Positions 16,768 through 24,352 of a stretch of DNA of 64,000 bases are shown here, piece after piece. Location: NCBI GenBank assembly GCA_022819505.1, contig JAJEHD010000018.1, positions 1-64,000 on the forward strand, written 5' to 3'. This DNA comes from Acidimicrobiia bacterium. Lineage in GTDB: Bacteria > Actinomycetota > Acidimicrobiia > Acidimicrobiales > Aldehydirespiratoraceae. A model generated the notes under the pieces. The model searched no databases and was not told the DNA's origin. It worked only from the letters and a program-made list of their open reading frames with translations. How positions within the stretch are numbered: the stretch's first letter is position 1; the number at the start of each line of letters is the position of its first letter. Position numbers and translations under genes: made by a program.

Positions 16768-18792
16768 GTGGCCTACCAGTCCCTCTACCGCCGCTACCGG
16801 CCCCAGAAGTTCAGTGAGATAAAGGGCCAGGACCACGTCGTGCGGGCCCTGCAGACCGCGGTGCGCGAGAACACCGTCGGCCACGCCTATCTGTTGCACG
16901 GGCCCCGGGGCAGCGGCAAGACCTCCACGGCCCGCGTGCTGGCCAAGGCGCTGAACTGCACCGACCTCGGCGACGACGGCGAGCCCTGCTGCGTCTGCGA
17001 GTCGTGCGTCTCGATCGCCGACGGCCGGTCATTCGACCTCCAGGAGCTCGACGCCGCCTCCAACAACAAGGTCGACGACATGCGGGCCCTTCTCGAGCGG
17101 GTCAACCTGGCCTCGCCGGGCCGGGCCAAGGTGTACCTGCTCGACGAGGTCCACATGCTCACCGCCGGAGCCGAGAACGCGCTGCTCAAGACCTTGGAGG
17201 AGCCTCCCGCCCACGTGACCTGGGTGCTGGCCACCACCGAGCCTCACAAGGTGGTGCAGACCATCCGGAGCCGGTGCCAGGTGTTCGAGCTCGGGCTGAT
17301 CGCCTCCGACATCATGTCGGACCACCTCCGCTACGTCGTCGCCGATGCTGGACTGGACGCCGGCAGCGAAGCCATCGACCATGCGGTGGCCGCCGGCGGC
17401 GGCTCGGTGCGCGACACGCTCACCGCCCTCGAGCGGGTGGTGGCCGGCGGTGGGACGGCCGACCTGGACGCATCGACCGACGCCATTCTCGAGGCGGTGG
17501 CCGGGGGCGACCGGGCCGCCGCGCTCTCAGCCGTGGGCGACGCCATCGGCAGGGGCCGGGATCCCCGCACCATCGGCGAGATGGCGCTGGCCGGGCTGCG
17601 AGACGCCTTCCTGACCGCGATGGGGGATCCGCCCACCCGCCTCTCCGAGCACGAGCAGACCAGGGCGGCGGACCTCGCCGGCCGCATGGCGCCCGCAGCC
17701 ATGACCCGGGCGTTGGAGACTCTGGGCAGGGCACTGATCGACATGCGACAGGCGCCCGATCCCAGAGTCGACATCGAGGTCGCCCTGGTCCGGCTCTGCC
17801 AGCCCGACGAGGACCGGTCCCTGGAAGTTCTGGCCCAGCGGGTAAGGCAACTGGAGGCCCGCCTGGACGGCTCACCCGGCGCCGCGCCGGTGGCCCCGCC
17901 CCCGGCACCGGCTCGCCCGGAGCCGCCGCCCCCACCCGCACAACCGGCCGGTGCTGCGGCACCAGCCGTGGCCGCGCCCGCCCGCCAGGCGCTCTCGGAG
18001 CAGCGGGCATCGGCCCCCGAGGTCCAGGCCCGGCCGGCGGCCGCCCCCGCGTCTTCATCCGGGGGAGGTCGTGCCGCGGCGGCCCGCCGGGCTCTGTCGG
18101 AGCAGCGGGCATCGGCCCCCGAGGTGCCTTCGCGGCCCGCGCCCGCACCGGTCGCTGCCAGCGGGCCAGCGGCAGCCGGCCCGCCGCCGGTGCCCGTCCC
18201 CGATCTGGCGTCGATGCGCCCGCGCAGCCCGACGGAGGTGGTGGAGCTGGCTCGCCGGCACCTGGCCCTCGAGCCGCCGTTCGTGGTGGCGAGGGCCAAA
18301 GAGCTGGAGCCCGACCGGGAGCGCCGACGTGATCCGGCCCAGCTGCAGGCGCTGTGGCAAGACCTCCTCGAACATGCGCCCAAGGCCGGCGCAGAACCGG
18401 CACGGTCCACGACGGCGCCTGCGGCTGAAGCACCTGCGCCGGAACCGGCACCGGCCGGAATGGTGCCGGTGCAGGAGACGTCGGCCGGCATGGCACCAGC
18501 AGCGGCCGGCGCCGCTCCGCAGGCGGATGCGCCCGAGGTGGATTCGCCGGTGACGCAGCCTCCGGACCGGTCCGAGCCTGATGCGGAGCCACCGCCGAAC
18601 GAGCCGGACAACGCGCTCGGATCTCCCGACTTCGACGCAGACGTCGACAACTTCGACCCGGCGGAACTCCACGACCTCGACGAGGCCCCCAGCCACGCCC
18701 ACGACATCGAGCAGAAGATCAGGTCGACCTTCCCCGGCACCGAGTTCGCGGTGCTTCCCGACCCCGACGACGAGGTCGAGGGCGAGACGTAG
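16768..18792 (+). CDS. dnaX: DNA polymerase III subunits gamma and tau
   Basis: Clamp-loader ATPase of the replicase. In 674 residues it has Walker A GPRGSGKT (45-52), zinc cysteines C64, C74/C75, C77 and C80, [14 protein letters not shown] and the sensor/arginine-finger region TIRSRCQVF. After about residue 360 comes a long Pro/Ala-rich tail with a duplicated block ([12 protein letters not shown] twice) and an acidic end. The start GTG 16768 ([12 protein letters not shown]) matches the family; GTG 16762 adds two residues. No obvious slippery site for a separate gamma was seen. recR follows after 13 bases, without the ybaB/ebfC gene that often lies between them. Confidence 0.95.
   Translation: MAYQSLYRRYRPQKFSEIKGQDHVVRALQTAVRENTVGHAYLLHGPRGSGKTSTARVLAKALNCTDLGDDGEPCCVCESCVSIADGRSFDLQELDAASNNKVDDMRALLERVNLASPGRAKVYLLDEVHMLTAGAENALLKTLEEPPAHVTWVLATTEPHKVVQTIRSRCQVFELGLIASDIMSDHLRYVVADAGLDAGSEAIDHAVAAGGGSVRDTLTALERVVAGGGTADLDASTDAILEAVAGGDRAAALSAVGDAIGRGRDPRTIGEMALAGLRDAFLTAMGDPPTRLSEHEQTRAADLAGRMAPAAMTRALETLGRALIDMRQAPDPRVDIEVALVRLCQPDEDRSLEVLAQRVRQLEARLDGSPGAAPVAPPPAPARPEPPPPPAQPAGAAAPAVAAPARQALSEQRASAPEVQARPAAAPASSSGGGRAAAARRALSEQRASAPEVPSRPAPAPVAASGPAAAGPPPVPVPDLASMRPRSPTEVVELARRHLALEPPFVVARAKELEPDRERRRDPAQLQALWQDLLEHAPKAGAEPARSTTAPAAEAPAPEPAPAGMVPVQETSAGMAPAAAGAAPQADAPEVDSPVTQPPDRSEPDAEPPPNEPDNALGSPDFDADVDNFDPAELHDLDEAPSHAHDIEQKIRSTFPGTEFAVLPDPDDEVEGET
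17989..18125 (+). repeat. Internal duplication in the dnaX tail
   Basis: The 35-base stretches at 17989-18023 and 18091-18125 differ at only two positions, 102 bases apart. Both encode [12 protein letters not shown] in the same frame. The flanking Ala/Pro codons are less alike. It looks like a recent in-frame duplication in the linker of tau. Confidence 0.85.
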
Positions 18793-18805
18793 TGCGAGCA
18801 TCCGC

Positions 18806-19414
18806 GTGAGCTACTCCAGAGCGGTTCAGGAGCTGATCGATCAACTGGGACGGCTCCCCGGCATCGGCCCCAAGTCGGCCCAGCGGGTGGCGTTCCACCT
18901 GCTGAAGGTGCCGGCCGAGGACGCCAACCGCCTGGCCCGGGCCATCTCCGACGCCAAGGAGAAGGTGTCGTACTGTCCCCGCTGCTTCAACCTGTCCGAG
19001 CAGGGCGGCGAGTGCGGGGTGTGCCGGGACCCCAAGCGCGAGTCGCGGTCCGTCTGTGTGGTCGAGGACGCCCAGGACGTGGTGGCCGTGGAGCGCACCG
19101 GCGAGTTCGGTGGCCGGTACCACGTGCTTCAGGGTGCGTTCAGCCCGATCGACGGCGTGGGCGTCGACCAGCTCCGCATCAAGGAATTGCTGGCCCGGGT
19201 GGCCGAGGAGGACATCGAGGAGGTCATCGTGGCCACCAACCCCAACCTGGAGGGCGAGGCGACCGCGATGCTGATCCACCGGTACCTGAAGTCCGCGGGG
19301 GTGCGGGTGACCCGCATCGCCAGTGGACTCCCGGTCGGCGGAGACCTCGAGTACGCCGACGAGCTCACCCTCGGCCGGGCCTTCGAGGGCCGGCGGTCAC
19401 TTGAAGAGGCGTGA
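18806..19414 (+). CDS. recR: Recombination mediator protein
   Basis: RecR acts with RecF/RecO to load RecA at gaps. The 202-residue protein has the helix-hairpin-helix start [17 protein letters not shown], the zinc finger C57, C60, C70, C73 ([17 protein letters not shown]), the Toprim acidic motif VVEDAQDV and the C-terminal [20 protein letters not shown] range. The GTG at 18806 gives the normal family length. It is immediately downstream of dnaX and probably co-transcribed. Confidence 0.96.
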   Translation: MSYSRAVQELIDQLGRLPGIGPKSAQRVAFHLLKVPAEDANRLARAISDAKEKVSYCPRCFNLSEQGGECGVCRDPKRESRSVCVVEDAQDVVAVERTGEFGGRYHVLQGAFSPIDGVGVDQLRIKELLARVAEEDIEEVIVATNPNLEGEATAMLIHRYLKSAGVRVTRIASGLPVGGDLEYADELTLGRAFEGRRSLEEA

Positions 19415-19460
19415 CGCCCCTCATGAGCACCGGGCAGTGACCACTCGGTAGATTGCCGCG

Positions 19461-19859
19461 ATGCTCACCGAGATCGACCATGTGGCTATAGCCGTCCGGG
19501 ATCTGGACACTGCGATCGCCTGGTACCGGGACGCTCTCGGCGCTGAGGTCGAGCACCGCGAGAGGGCGGAGTCAGACGGGGTGGAGGAGGCCCTGCTGGC
19601 GGTGGCCGACAGCTACGTGCAGCTCATCACGCCCACCCGGGACGACTCGCCGGTGGCCAAGTTCCTTGAGAAGCGGGGCGAGGGGCTGCATCACATCGGC
19701 TACCGGGTTGAGGACTGCGCGTCCGCGCTGGAACGGATGGTGCAGGCCGGGGCGACGCCCATCGACGAGGCGCCGCGGCCGGGCAGCCGCAACACCACCA
19801 TCGCGTTCATCCACCCCAAGGGATCCTTCGGCACCCTCATCGAGCTGGTCGAGGAGTAA
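19461..19859 (+). CDS. mce: Methylmalonyl-CoA epimerase
   Basis: Interconverts (2S)- and (2R)-methylmalonyl-CoA in propionate and odd-chain/branched-chain catabolism. At 132 residues it is a typical two-module vicinal-oxygen-chelate protein. Metal-ligand regions are IDHVAIAV (H7), HHIGYRV and the C-terminal LIELVEE. The acyl-CoA carboxylase beta gene at 30.8 kb could supply methylmalonyl-CoA. No mutase is in the window. It sits between recR and the exonuclease gene, 46 and 13 bases away. Confidence 0.93.
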   Translation: MLTEIDHVAIAVRDLDTAIAWYRDALGAEVEHRERAESDGVEEALLAVADSYVQLITPTRDDSPVAKFLEKRGEGLHHIGYRVEDCASALERMVQAGATPIDEAPRPGSRNTTIAFIHPKGSFGTLIELVEE

Positions 19860-19872
19860 AGGGGCGAGCGCC

Positions 19873-20736
19873 GTGCGTGTGCACCTCGTCGACGGCACCT
19901 ACGAGCTGTTCCGCTTCCACTACGCCAAATCGAACCGCGACCCGCGCCGGGGCGCCCAGCGGGGCGTGCTCAACTCCATGCTCGACCTGCTGGCCGACGG
20001 CGCCACCCACATCGGAATTGCCACCGACCACGTGATCGAGTCGTTCCGCAACGAGATGCTGGACGGCTACAAGGACGGCAGCGGCGTGGACCCCGACCTG
20101 AAGGCGCAGTTCCCCGAAGTGGAGGAGTTGCTCGAACTGGCCGGCTTCGCGGTGTGGCCCCAGATCGAACACGAGGCCGACGACGGGCTGGCATCGGCCG
20201 CGGCCGTGGCCGCCGGCGACCCCCGGGTCGAGCAGGTGGTGATCTGCACGCCGGACAAGGACCTGGCTCAGTGCGTGACCGCCGACGGCCGGGTGGTGCA
20301 GTACGACCGCCGCCGCGGCGTCCTGTACGACCAAGCCGGGGTGATCGACAAGTTCGGGGTGCCGCCGATGTCGATCCCCGACTACCTGGGCCTGGTGGGC
20401 GACTCCGCTGACGGATTCCCGGGGCTGCCGGGCTGGGGAGCCAAGTCGGCGGCCACCCTCCTGGCCCGGTACGGCCACATCACCGCCATCCCCTTCGACT
20501 GCTCGCAGTGGGACGTGCCGGTCCGGGGCGCTGCCAAGCTGGCGGCGGCCCTGCGGGACGGTTTCGAGGACGCGTTGCTGTACCGCCGTATCGCCACCGT
20601 GGAGTTGGGCGCCCCGGTGTCGGCCACCGTCGACGAGATGTCGTGGCGCGGCCCGCAGCCCGGTCTCGAAGCCCGCTGCGCCGAGCTGGGCGCCGAGCGC
20701 CTGGCTGCCCGGGCTCGTGAATTGGCCGCGTTGTAG
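19873..20736 (+). CDS. Stand-alone 5'-3' exonuclease (Pol I N-terminal-like)
   Basis: A 287-residue homologue of the 5'-nuclease domain of DNA polymerase I, which removes flaps and RNA primers. Acidic metal-site motifs are visible: VHLVDGTYELFR at the start, EADDGLASAA, TPDKDLAQCV and GDSADGFPGLPGWGAKSA (the helix-hairpin-helix). A canonical exonuclease domain has more residues around the arch, so this is a compact version. The GTG start at 19873 gives VRVHLVDG at the N-terminus, as expected. Separate copies of this domain often accompany full Pol I. It converges with an ATP-dependent DNA ligase gene, hinting at a repair pairing. Confidence 0.88.
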   Translation: MRVHLVDGTYELFRFHYAKSNRDPRRGAQRGVLNSMLDLLADGATHIGIATDHVIESFRNEMLDGYKDGSGVDPDLKAQFPEVEELLELAGFAVWPQIEHEADDGLASAAAVAAGDPRVEQVVICTPDKDLAQCVTADGRVVQYDRRRGVLYDQAGVIDKFGVPPMSIPDYLGLVGDSADGFPGLPGWGAKSAATLLARYGHITAIPFDCSQWDVPVRGAAKLAAALRDGFEDALLYRRIATVELGAPVSATVDEMSWRGPQPGLEARCAELGAERLAARARELAAL

Positions 20737-20742
20737 CCGCGC

Positions 20743-20873
20743 CGTTCCGGCCGGCGGGTCCTGTCGCCGGGCTCCGTCCGGCCGACGGGGCTTCGCCCCA
20801 TTGTCGGCCGCCCGGACCGTCGCCCACCCCCCGGCCTGGGTGGTGGCGGCTGCGGGGGCCGGGAGCGTTCCGG
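20743..20873. repeat. Hairpin-rich insert, copy A, with 8-bp direct flanks
   Basis: A three-tier hairpin: outer arms GTCCGG/CCGGAC, middle GGCCGAC/GTCGGCC and tip GGGGC-TTC-GCCCC. The core 20747-20837 recurs in inverted orientation inside nuoG (55159-55247) with only a few differences. The unit is bracketed by CGTTCCGG at 20743-20750 and 20866-20873, which would fit a target-site duplication. It fills the gap between two convergent genes, where it may also act as a transcription terminator. Confidence 0.7.
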
Positions 20874-20877
20874 GCTG

Positions 20878-21948
20878 TCAGGCGGACAGGACCTCGCTGA
20901 TGCCCATGGGCGGCGCGGTCTCGATCTGGTCGAAGTTGCAGGACTCGGGGGTGCGGTCGGGCCGCCAGCGCACCATGCGGGTGGTGCCCCGGAAACGGCC
21001 GTTGAGCATGGCCTCGTACTTGACCTCGGCCACCAGCGCCAGGCGCAGAGGCACCCATGGCTGCTGCTGGCGCTGGCCCGACCACCGGTTGGGGGTGCCC
21101 GGCATCACCGTGCCCTCCGCATGGGCGGCCGGGTCCATCCACTCCGACCACGGATGCTCGCTCGGGTCGGCCAGCACGTGGGGAGCCAGCTCGTCGATCA
21201 GCTCCCGGCGGCGCTGGGCCGTGAAGCTGGTCGTCACCCCGCAGTGGTGCAGGCGGCCGTCGCTGTCGTGCAGGCCGACCACCAGCGAACCCACCCCCTG
21301 ACCGTCGGTGTGCATCCGGTAGCCGGCCACGGCAACATCCACCGTGCGGGTGTGCTTGACCTTGAACTGCGAGCGCTTGTTGGGCAGGTAGACCCCGTCG
21401 CGGGGTTTGGCGATCAGCCCGTCGAGCCCGGCCCCCTCGAAACGCTCGTACCAGCGGCGGGCCCGCTCCCGGTCGAGGGTGGACGGCGCTAGGTGGATCG
21501 GCGCAGCGAACGCGCCCGCCATCGTCTCCAGCAGGGCCCGCCGGTAGCGGAACGGCTCGTCCATCAGGTCGGCATCCGCCAGCGCCAGCACGTCGAAGGC
21601 CACGAACTCCGCCGGTGTCTCGGCGGCCAGGCGGGAGATCCGGCTCTCCGCGGGGTGGATCCGCTGCTGCAGGGCGTCGAAGCCGAGCCGGTCGTCGATG
21701 CTCACGATGATCTCGCCGTCGACCACCGCCCGGCCCGGGAGCGCCGCCTTGAGCGGCTCGATGAGCTCAGGGAAGTAACGCGTCAGGGGCCGTTCGTTGC
21801 GGCTGCCCAGCACCACCTCGTCGCCGTCGCGGAACACGATGCAGCGGAAGCCGTCCCACTTGGGCTCGAAGGCGAGGTCGCCGTCGGGAATGCCGTTGAC
21901 TGCCTTGGCCAGCATCGGCCTCACCGGCGGCATCACGGGCAGGTCCAC
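20878..21948 (-). CDS. ATP-dependent DNA ligase, LigC type
   Basis: Seals nicks using ATP; actinobacterial LigC proteins act in base-excision or gap repair alongside the NAD-dependent LigA. The 356-residue protein has nucleotidyltransferase motif I EPKWDGFR with adenylated Lys K30, motif III DGEIIV, motif IV GLDGLIAKPRDG and motif V FKVKHTRTVDV, then an OB-fold (GSLVVGLHDSDGRL). No polymerase or nuclease domains are attached, so this is not LigD. It is convergent with the 5'-3' exonuclease gene, with copy A of the hairpin repeat between them. Confidence 0.92.
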   Translation of the reverse strand: MDLPVMPPVRPMLAKAVNGIPDGDLAFEPKWDGFRCIVFRDGDEVVLGSRNERPLTRYFPELIEPLKAALPGRAVVDGEIIVSIDDRLGFDALQQRIHPAESRISRLAAETPAEFVAFDVLALADADLMDEPFRYRRALLETMAGAFAAPIHLAPSTLDRERARRWYERFEGAGLDGLIAKPRDGVYLPNKRSQFKVKHTRTVDVAVAGYRMHTDGQGVGSLVVGLHDSDGRLHHCGVTTSFTAQRRRELIDELAPHVLADPSEHPWSEWMDPAAHAEGTVMPGTPNRWSGQRQQQPWVPLRLALVAEVKYEAMLNGRFRGTTRMVRWRPDRTPESCNFDQIETAPPMGISEVLSA

Positions 21949-22017
21949 GGCGCCGAGCCTACGTTCCGGGCTGCGGACGCGGTCCCGGCGGAGGCGACGG
22001 CTGCCTACCCTGCAGGC

Positions 22018-23157
22018 ATGAGCGAAGAAATCCGTCCCTTCACCGTCGCGGTTGACGACGCCGAGATCGACGACCTGCGGGATCGGCTGGCCCGCACCCG
22101 CTGGCCCGAGCCCGAGGTCGTCGACGACTGGTCACAGGGGATCCCCCTCGCGTACCTCCAGGAGGTGTGCGAGTACTGGGCCGGCGACTACGACTGGCGC
22201 CGCTGCGAGGCCGCCATCAACGCCCGGCCCAACTTCATCACCGCGATCGACGGCCTCGACATCCATTTCCAGCACATCCGCTCGGACCACGACGGCGCCC
22301 TGCCGATGATCGTGACTCACGGCTGGCCCGGCTCGGTGCTGGAGTTCACCGAGATCATCGACCCGCTCGTCGATCCGACCTCGCACGGCGGGGGAGCGGG
22401 GGACGCCTTCCATCTCGTGCTGCCGTCGCTGCCCGGTTACGGCTTCAGCGCCAAGCCGTCGGCTCCGGGCACCGGGATCGAGCGCATCGCCACGATGTGG
22501 GACGAGCTGATGGGCCGCCTGGGCTACGACAGCTACGTGGCGCAGGGCGGCGACTGGGGATCGGCGGTGACCACCCAGATCGGCATGCAGGACCTCGGAC
22601 GCTGCCGGGCCATCCACACCAACATGCCGGTGGCCGGGCCGTCCAAGGAGTCGATGGCGGACCTGACCGCCAAGGAGCAGGCCGCGCTGGAGTCGATGGG
22701 TTACTACGACAAATGGGACTCGGGCTACTCCAAGCAGCAGTCGAGCCGGCCCCAGACCATCGGCTACAGCCTGGTGGACTCACCCGCGGGCCTGGCCGGG
22801 TGGATCCTCGAGAAGTTCTGGTCGTGGACGGACCGCAGCGCCCACCCCGAGGACTACTACAGCCGGGACCAACTGCTCGACAACGTGTCGCTGTACTGGT
22901 TCACCGCGACCGGGGCGTCGTCGGGCCGCCTCTACTGGGAGAGCTTCGGCAGCTTCACGGGCGGGGAGTGCTCGGTGCCGTCGGCGTGCAGCATCTTCCC
23001 CAACGAGATCTTCCGGGCCAGCCGCCGCTGGGCCGAGAGGCGCTACACCGACATCCGCTACTGGAACGAGCCGGAGGTGGGCGGCCACTTCGCGGCCTTC
23101 GAGCAGCCCGAGCTGTTCGTGGCCGAGATGCGGGCCGCCTTCAAGTTTCTCGACTAG
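22018..23157 (+). CDS. Epoxide hydrolase, microsomal type (EHN plus alpha/beta hydrolase)
   Basis: Opens epoxides to diols by a covalent ester mechanism. The 379-residue protein starts with an epoxide-hydrolase N-terminal domain (about 5-110), then an alpha/beta hydrolase core. Key sites are HGWPGS (101-106, oxyanion hole), nucleophile D179 in QGGDWGSA and the catalytic His in EVGGHFAAFE near the end. A lid with several Tyr lies between. ATG 22018 is chosen because longer frames run antisense into the ligase gene. Its stop shares a CTAG with the convergent DUF1214 gene. Substrate unknown; xenobiotic or lipid epoxides are typical. Confidence 0.9.
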   Translation: MSEEIRPFTVAVDDAEIDDLRDRLARTRWPEPEVVDDWSQGIPLAYLQEVCEYWAGDYDWRRCEAAINARPNFITAIDGLDIHFQHIRSDHDGALPMIVTHGWPGSVLEFTEIIDPLVDPTSHGGGAGDAFHLVLPSLPGYGFSAKPSAPGTGIERIATMWDELMGRLGYDSYVAQGGDWGSAVTTQIGMQDLGRCRAIHTNMPVAGPSKESMADLTAKEQAALESMGYYDKWDSGYSKQQSSRPQTIGYSLVDSPAGLAGWILEKFWSWTDRSAHPEDYYSRDQLLDNVSLYWFTATGASSGRLYWESFGSFTGGECSVPSACSIFPNEIFRASRRWAERRYTDIRYWNEPEVGGHFAAFEQPELFVAEMRAAFKFLD

Positions 23158-24245
23158 ACGGGGATCACCCGGACCTCGGGCTCCACGTCGGTGACGGCCT
23201 GGTTCCAGCGCAGGCCGATCGCCCCGAAGCGGTGCCCGTCGGTTGACATCCAGTTGCCGAAGCCGGGATCGTCAGCGGCCACCACGATGCGCACCGAGCC
23301 GTCGGGCTCGTAGCGGGCCGTGCGCTTGTTGACGGTGACCGGGAGCCGGCGGTAGTCGAGGCTCTCCATCCAGCGGTTGTCCACCTGGAAGTTCCAGTAG
23401 AAGCACTCCGGCGGGGTGAACTCGATCAGCAGGGCCTCGCCGTCTGAGAGGTCGTAGGCGCCGTGGCGGAAGATCTGGTTGGGATCGCCCCAGGCTCCCT
23501 GCATCGGTCCCGCCTCGGTCGTGAGGGCATTGCGGGCGTTCGCTCCGAGATCGTCGACCCAGCCGCTGAAGACGGCCGAGCATCCCGCCACGAACGCGCC
23601 CGCCGACTCCAGGGCCCGCCCGAAGCTCTCGGCCGACAGCGGCGGGGGCAGGTCGTCGGTGTCCAGGCACTCGATCCGCACCGATACGGGAGTCTCGTTG
23701 TCACGGTCGAGGAAGAACTGCCGGACGGCGATGAGGCTCGGCTCGGGACTGGTCTGCAGCCAGTTGTCACCCCGGCGCTCCGGCCCGACGAGGATCTCGA
23801 AGCGGCCGTCGTCGTCGACGATCAGGTCGCTGCCGTGGAGGAAGCCGGCCTGGCCCAGGCGGTCCTGGCCCGCGCCGTAGTTGCCGGTGAAGGCGGTGAA
23901 CGACAGGTAGTGCACCGTCCCTCGATGGCCGTGGACGCGGTAGTTCAGCCGGCCGTCGATGTTGCCGGACATGTAGAGCGAGTCGGGGTTGTCCGAGCCG
24001 ATCTTGACCTGGTCGGGCATGGTGGTGAGCAGCGGGAAGCGGACATCGCCGGTCTCGATCGAGCTGTAGAGACCGCCCCGGGCCAGCCGGCTCAGGTACC
24101 GGTAGCCCTCGATCCGGTCGAGGTCGCAGGTCGCCCGCTCCTGCACGAGGTCGCCGGCGGCCTTGAGGGCGTCGCAGAACTCGGCCCAGGCCCGCCCCGA
24201 CACCACCTTGCCGTACATCTCATCTCTGGCCATCTCCCCATGCAA
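23154..24245 (-). CDS. DUF1214-domain protein
   Basis: A 363-residue soluble protein of the DUF1214/DUF1254 group. The typical C-terminal features are visible: NFQVDNRWMESLDYR, VNKRTARYEPDGSVRIVVAADD, NWMSTDGH. Function of the family is not established. The first 30 residues are helical. MARDEMYG, five residues after the first Met, is an equally good start. It converges on the epoxide hydrolase gene with a shared four-base end and is divergent from the permease gene. No signal peptide or lipobox was seen. Confidence 0.72.
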   Translation of the reverse strand: MHGEMARDEMYGKVVSGRAWAEFCDALKAAGDLVQERATCDLDRIEGYRYLSRLARGGLYSSIETGDVRFPLLTTMPDQVKIGSDNPDSLYMSGNIDGRLNYRVHGHRGTVHYLSFTAFTGNYGAGQDRLGQAGFLHGSDLIVDDDGRFEILVGPERRGDNWLQTSPEPSLIAVRQFFLDRDNETPVSVRIECLDTDDLPPPLSAESFGRALESAGAFVAGCSAVFSGWVDDLGANARNALTTEAGPMQGAWGDPNQIFRHGAYDLSDGEALLIEFTPPECFYWNFQVDNRWMESLDYRRLPVTVNKRTARYEPDGSVRIVVAADDPGFGNWMSTDGHRFGAIGLRWNQAVTDVEPEVRVIPV

Positions 24246-24352
24246 TCACCGCGCCGGAGCGACGGCTACCATCGCCGGTGCCCGGAACTGCCCCCACAGG
24301 GGACCGGCTCCGGGCTTGGACCGACGTCTGGGACCTCGAGTACATCGCCGCC

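Noticed and set aside
16768..18792. Programmed frameshift in dnaX for the gamma subunit
   Set aside because: No A-rich slippery heptamer with a downstream hairpin was found.
21493..22017. Upstream extension of the epoxide hydrolase frame
   Set aside because: It runs antisense through the ligase gene; family alignment starts at 22018.
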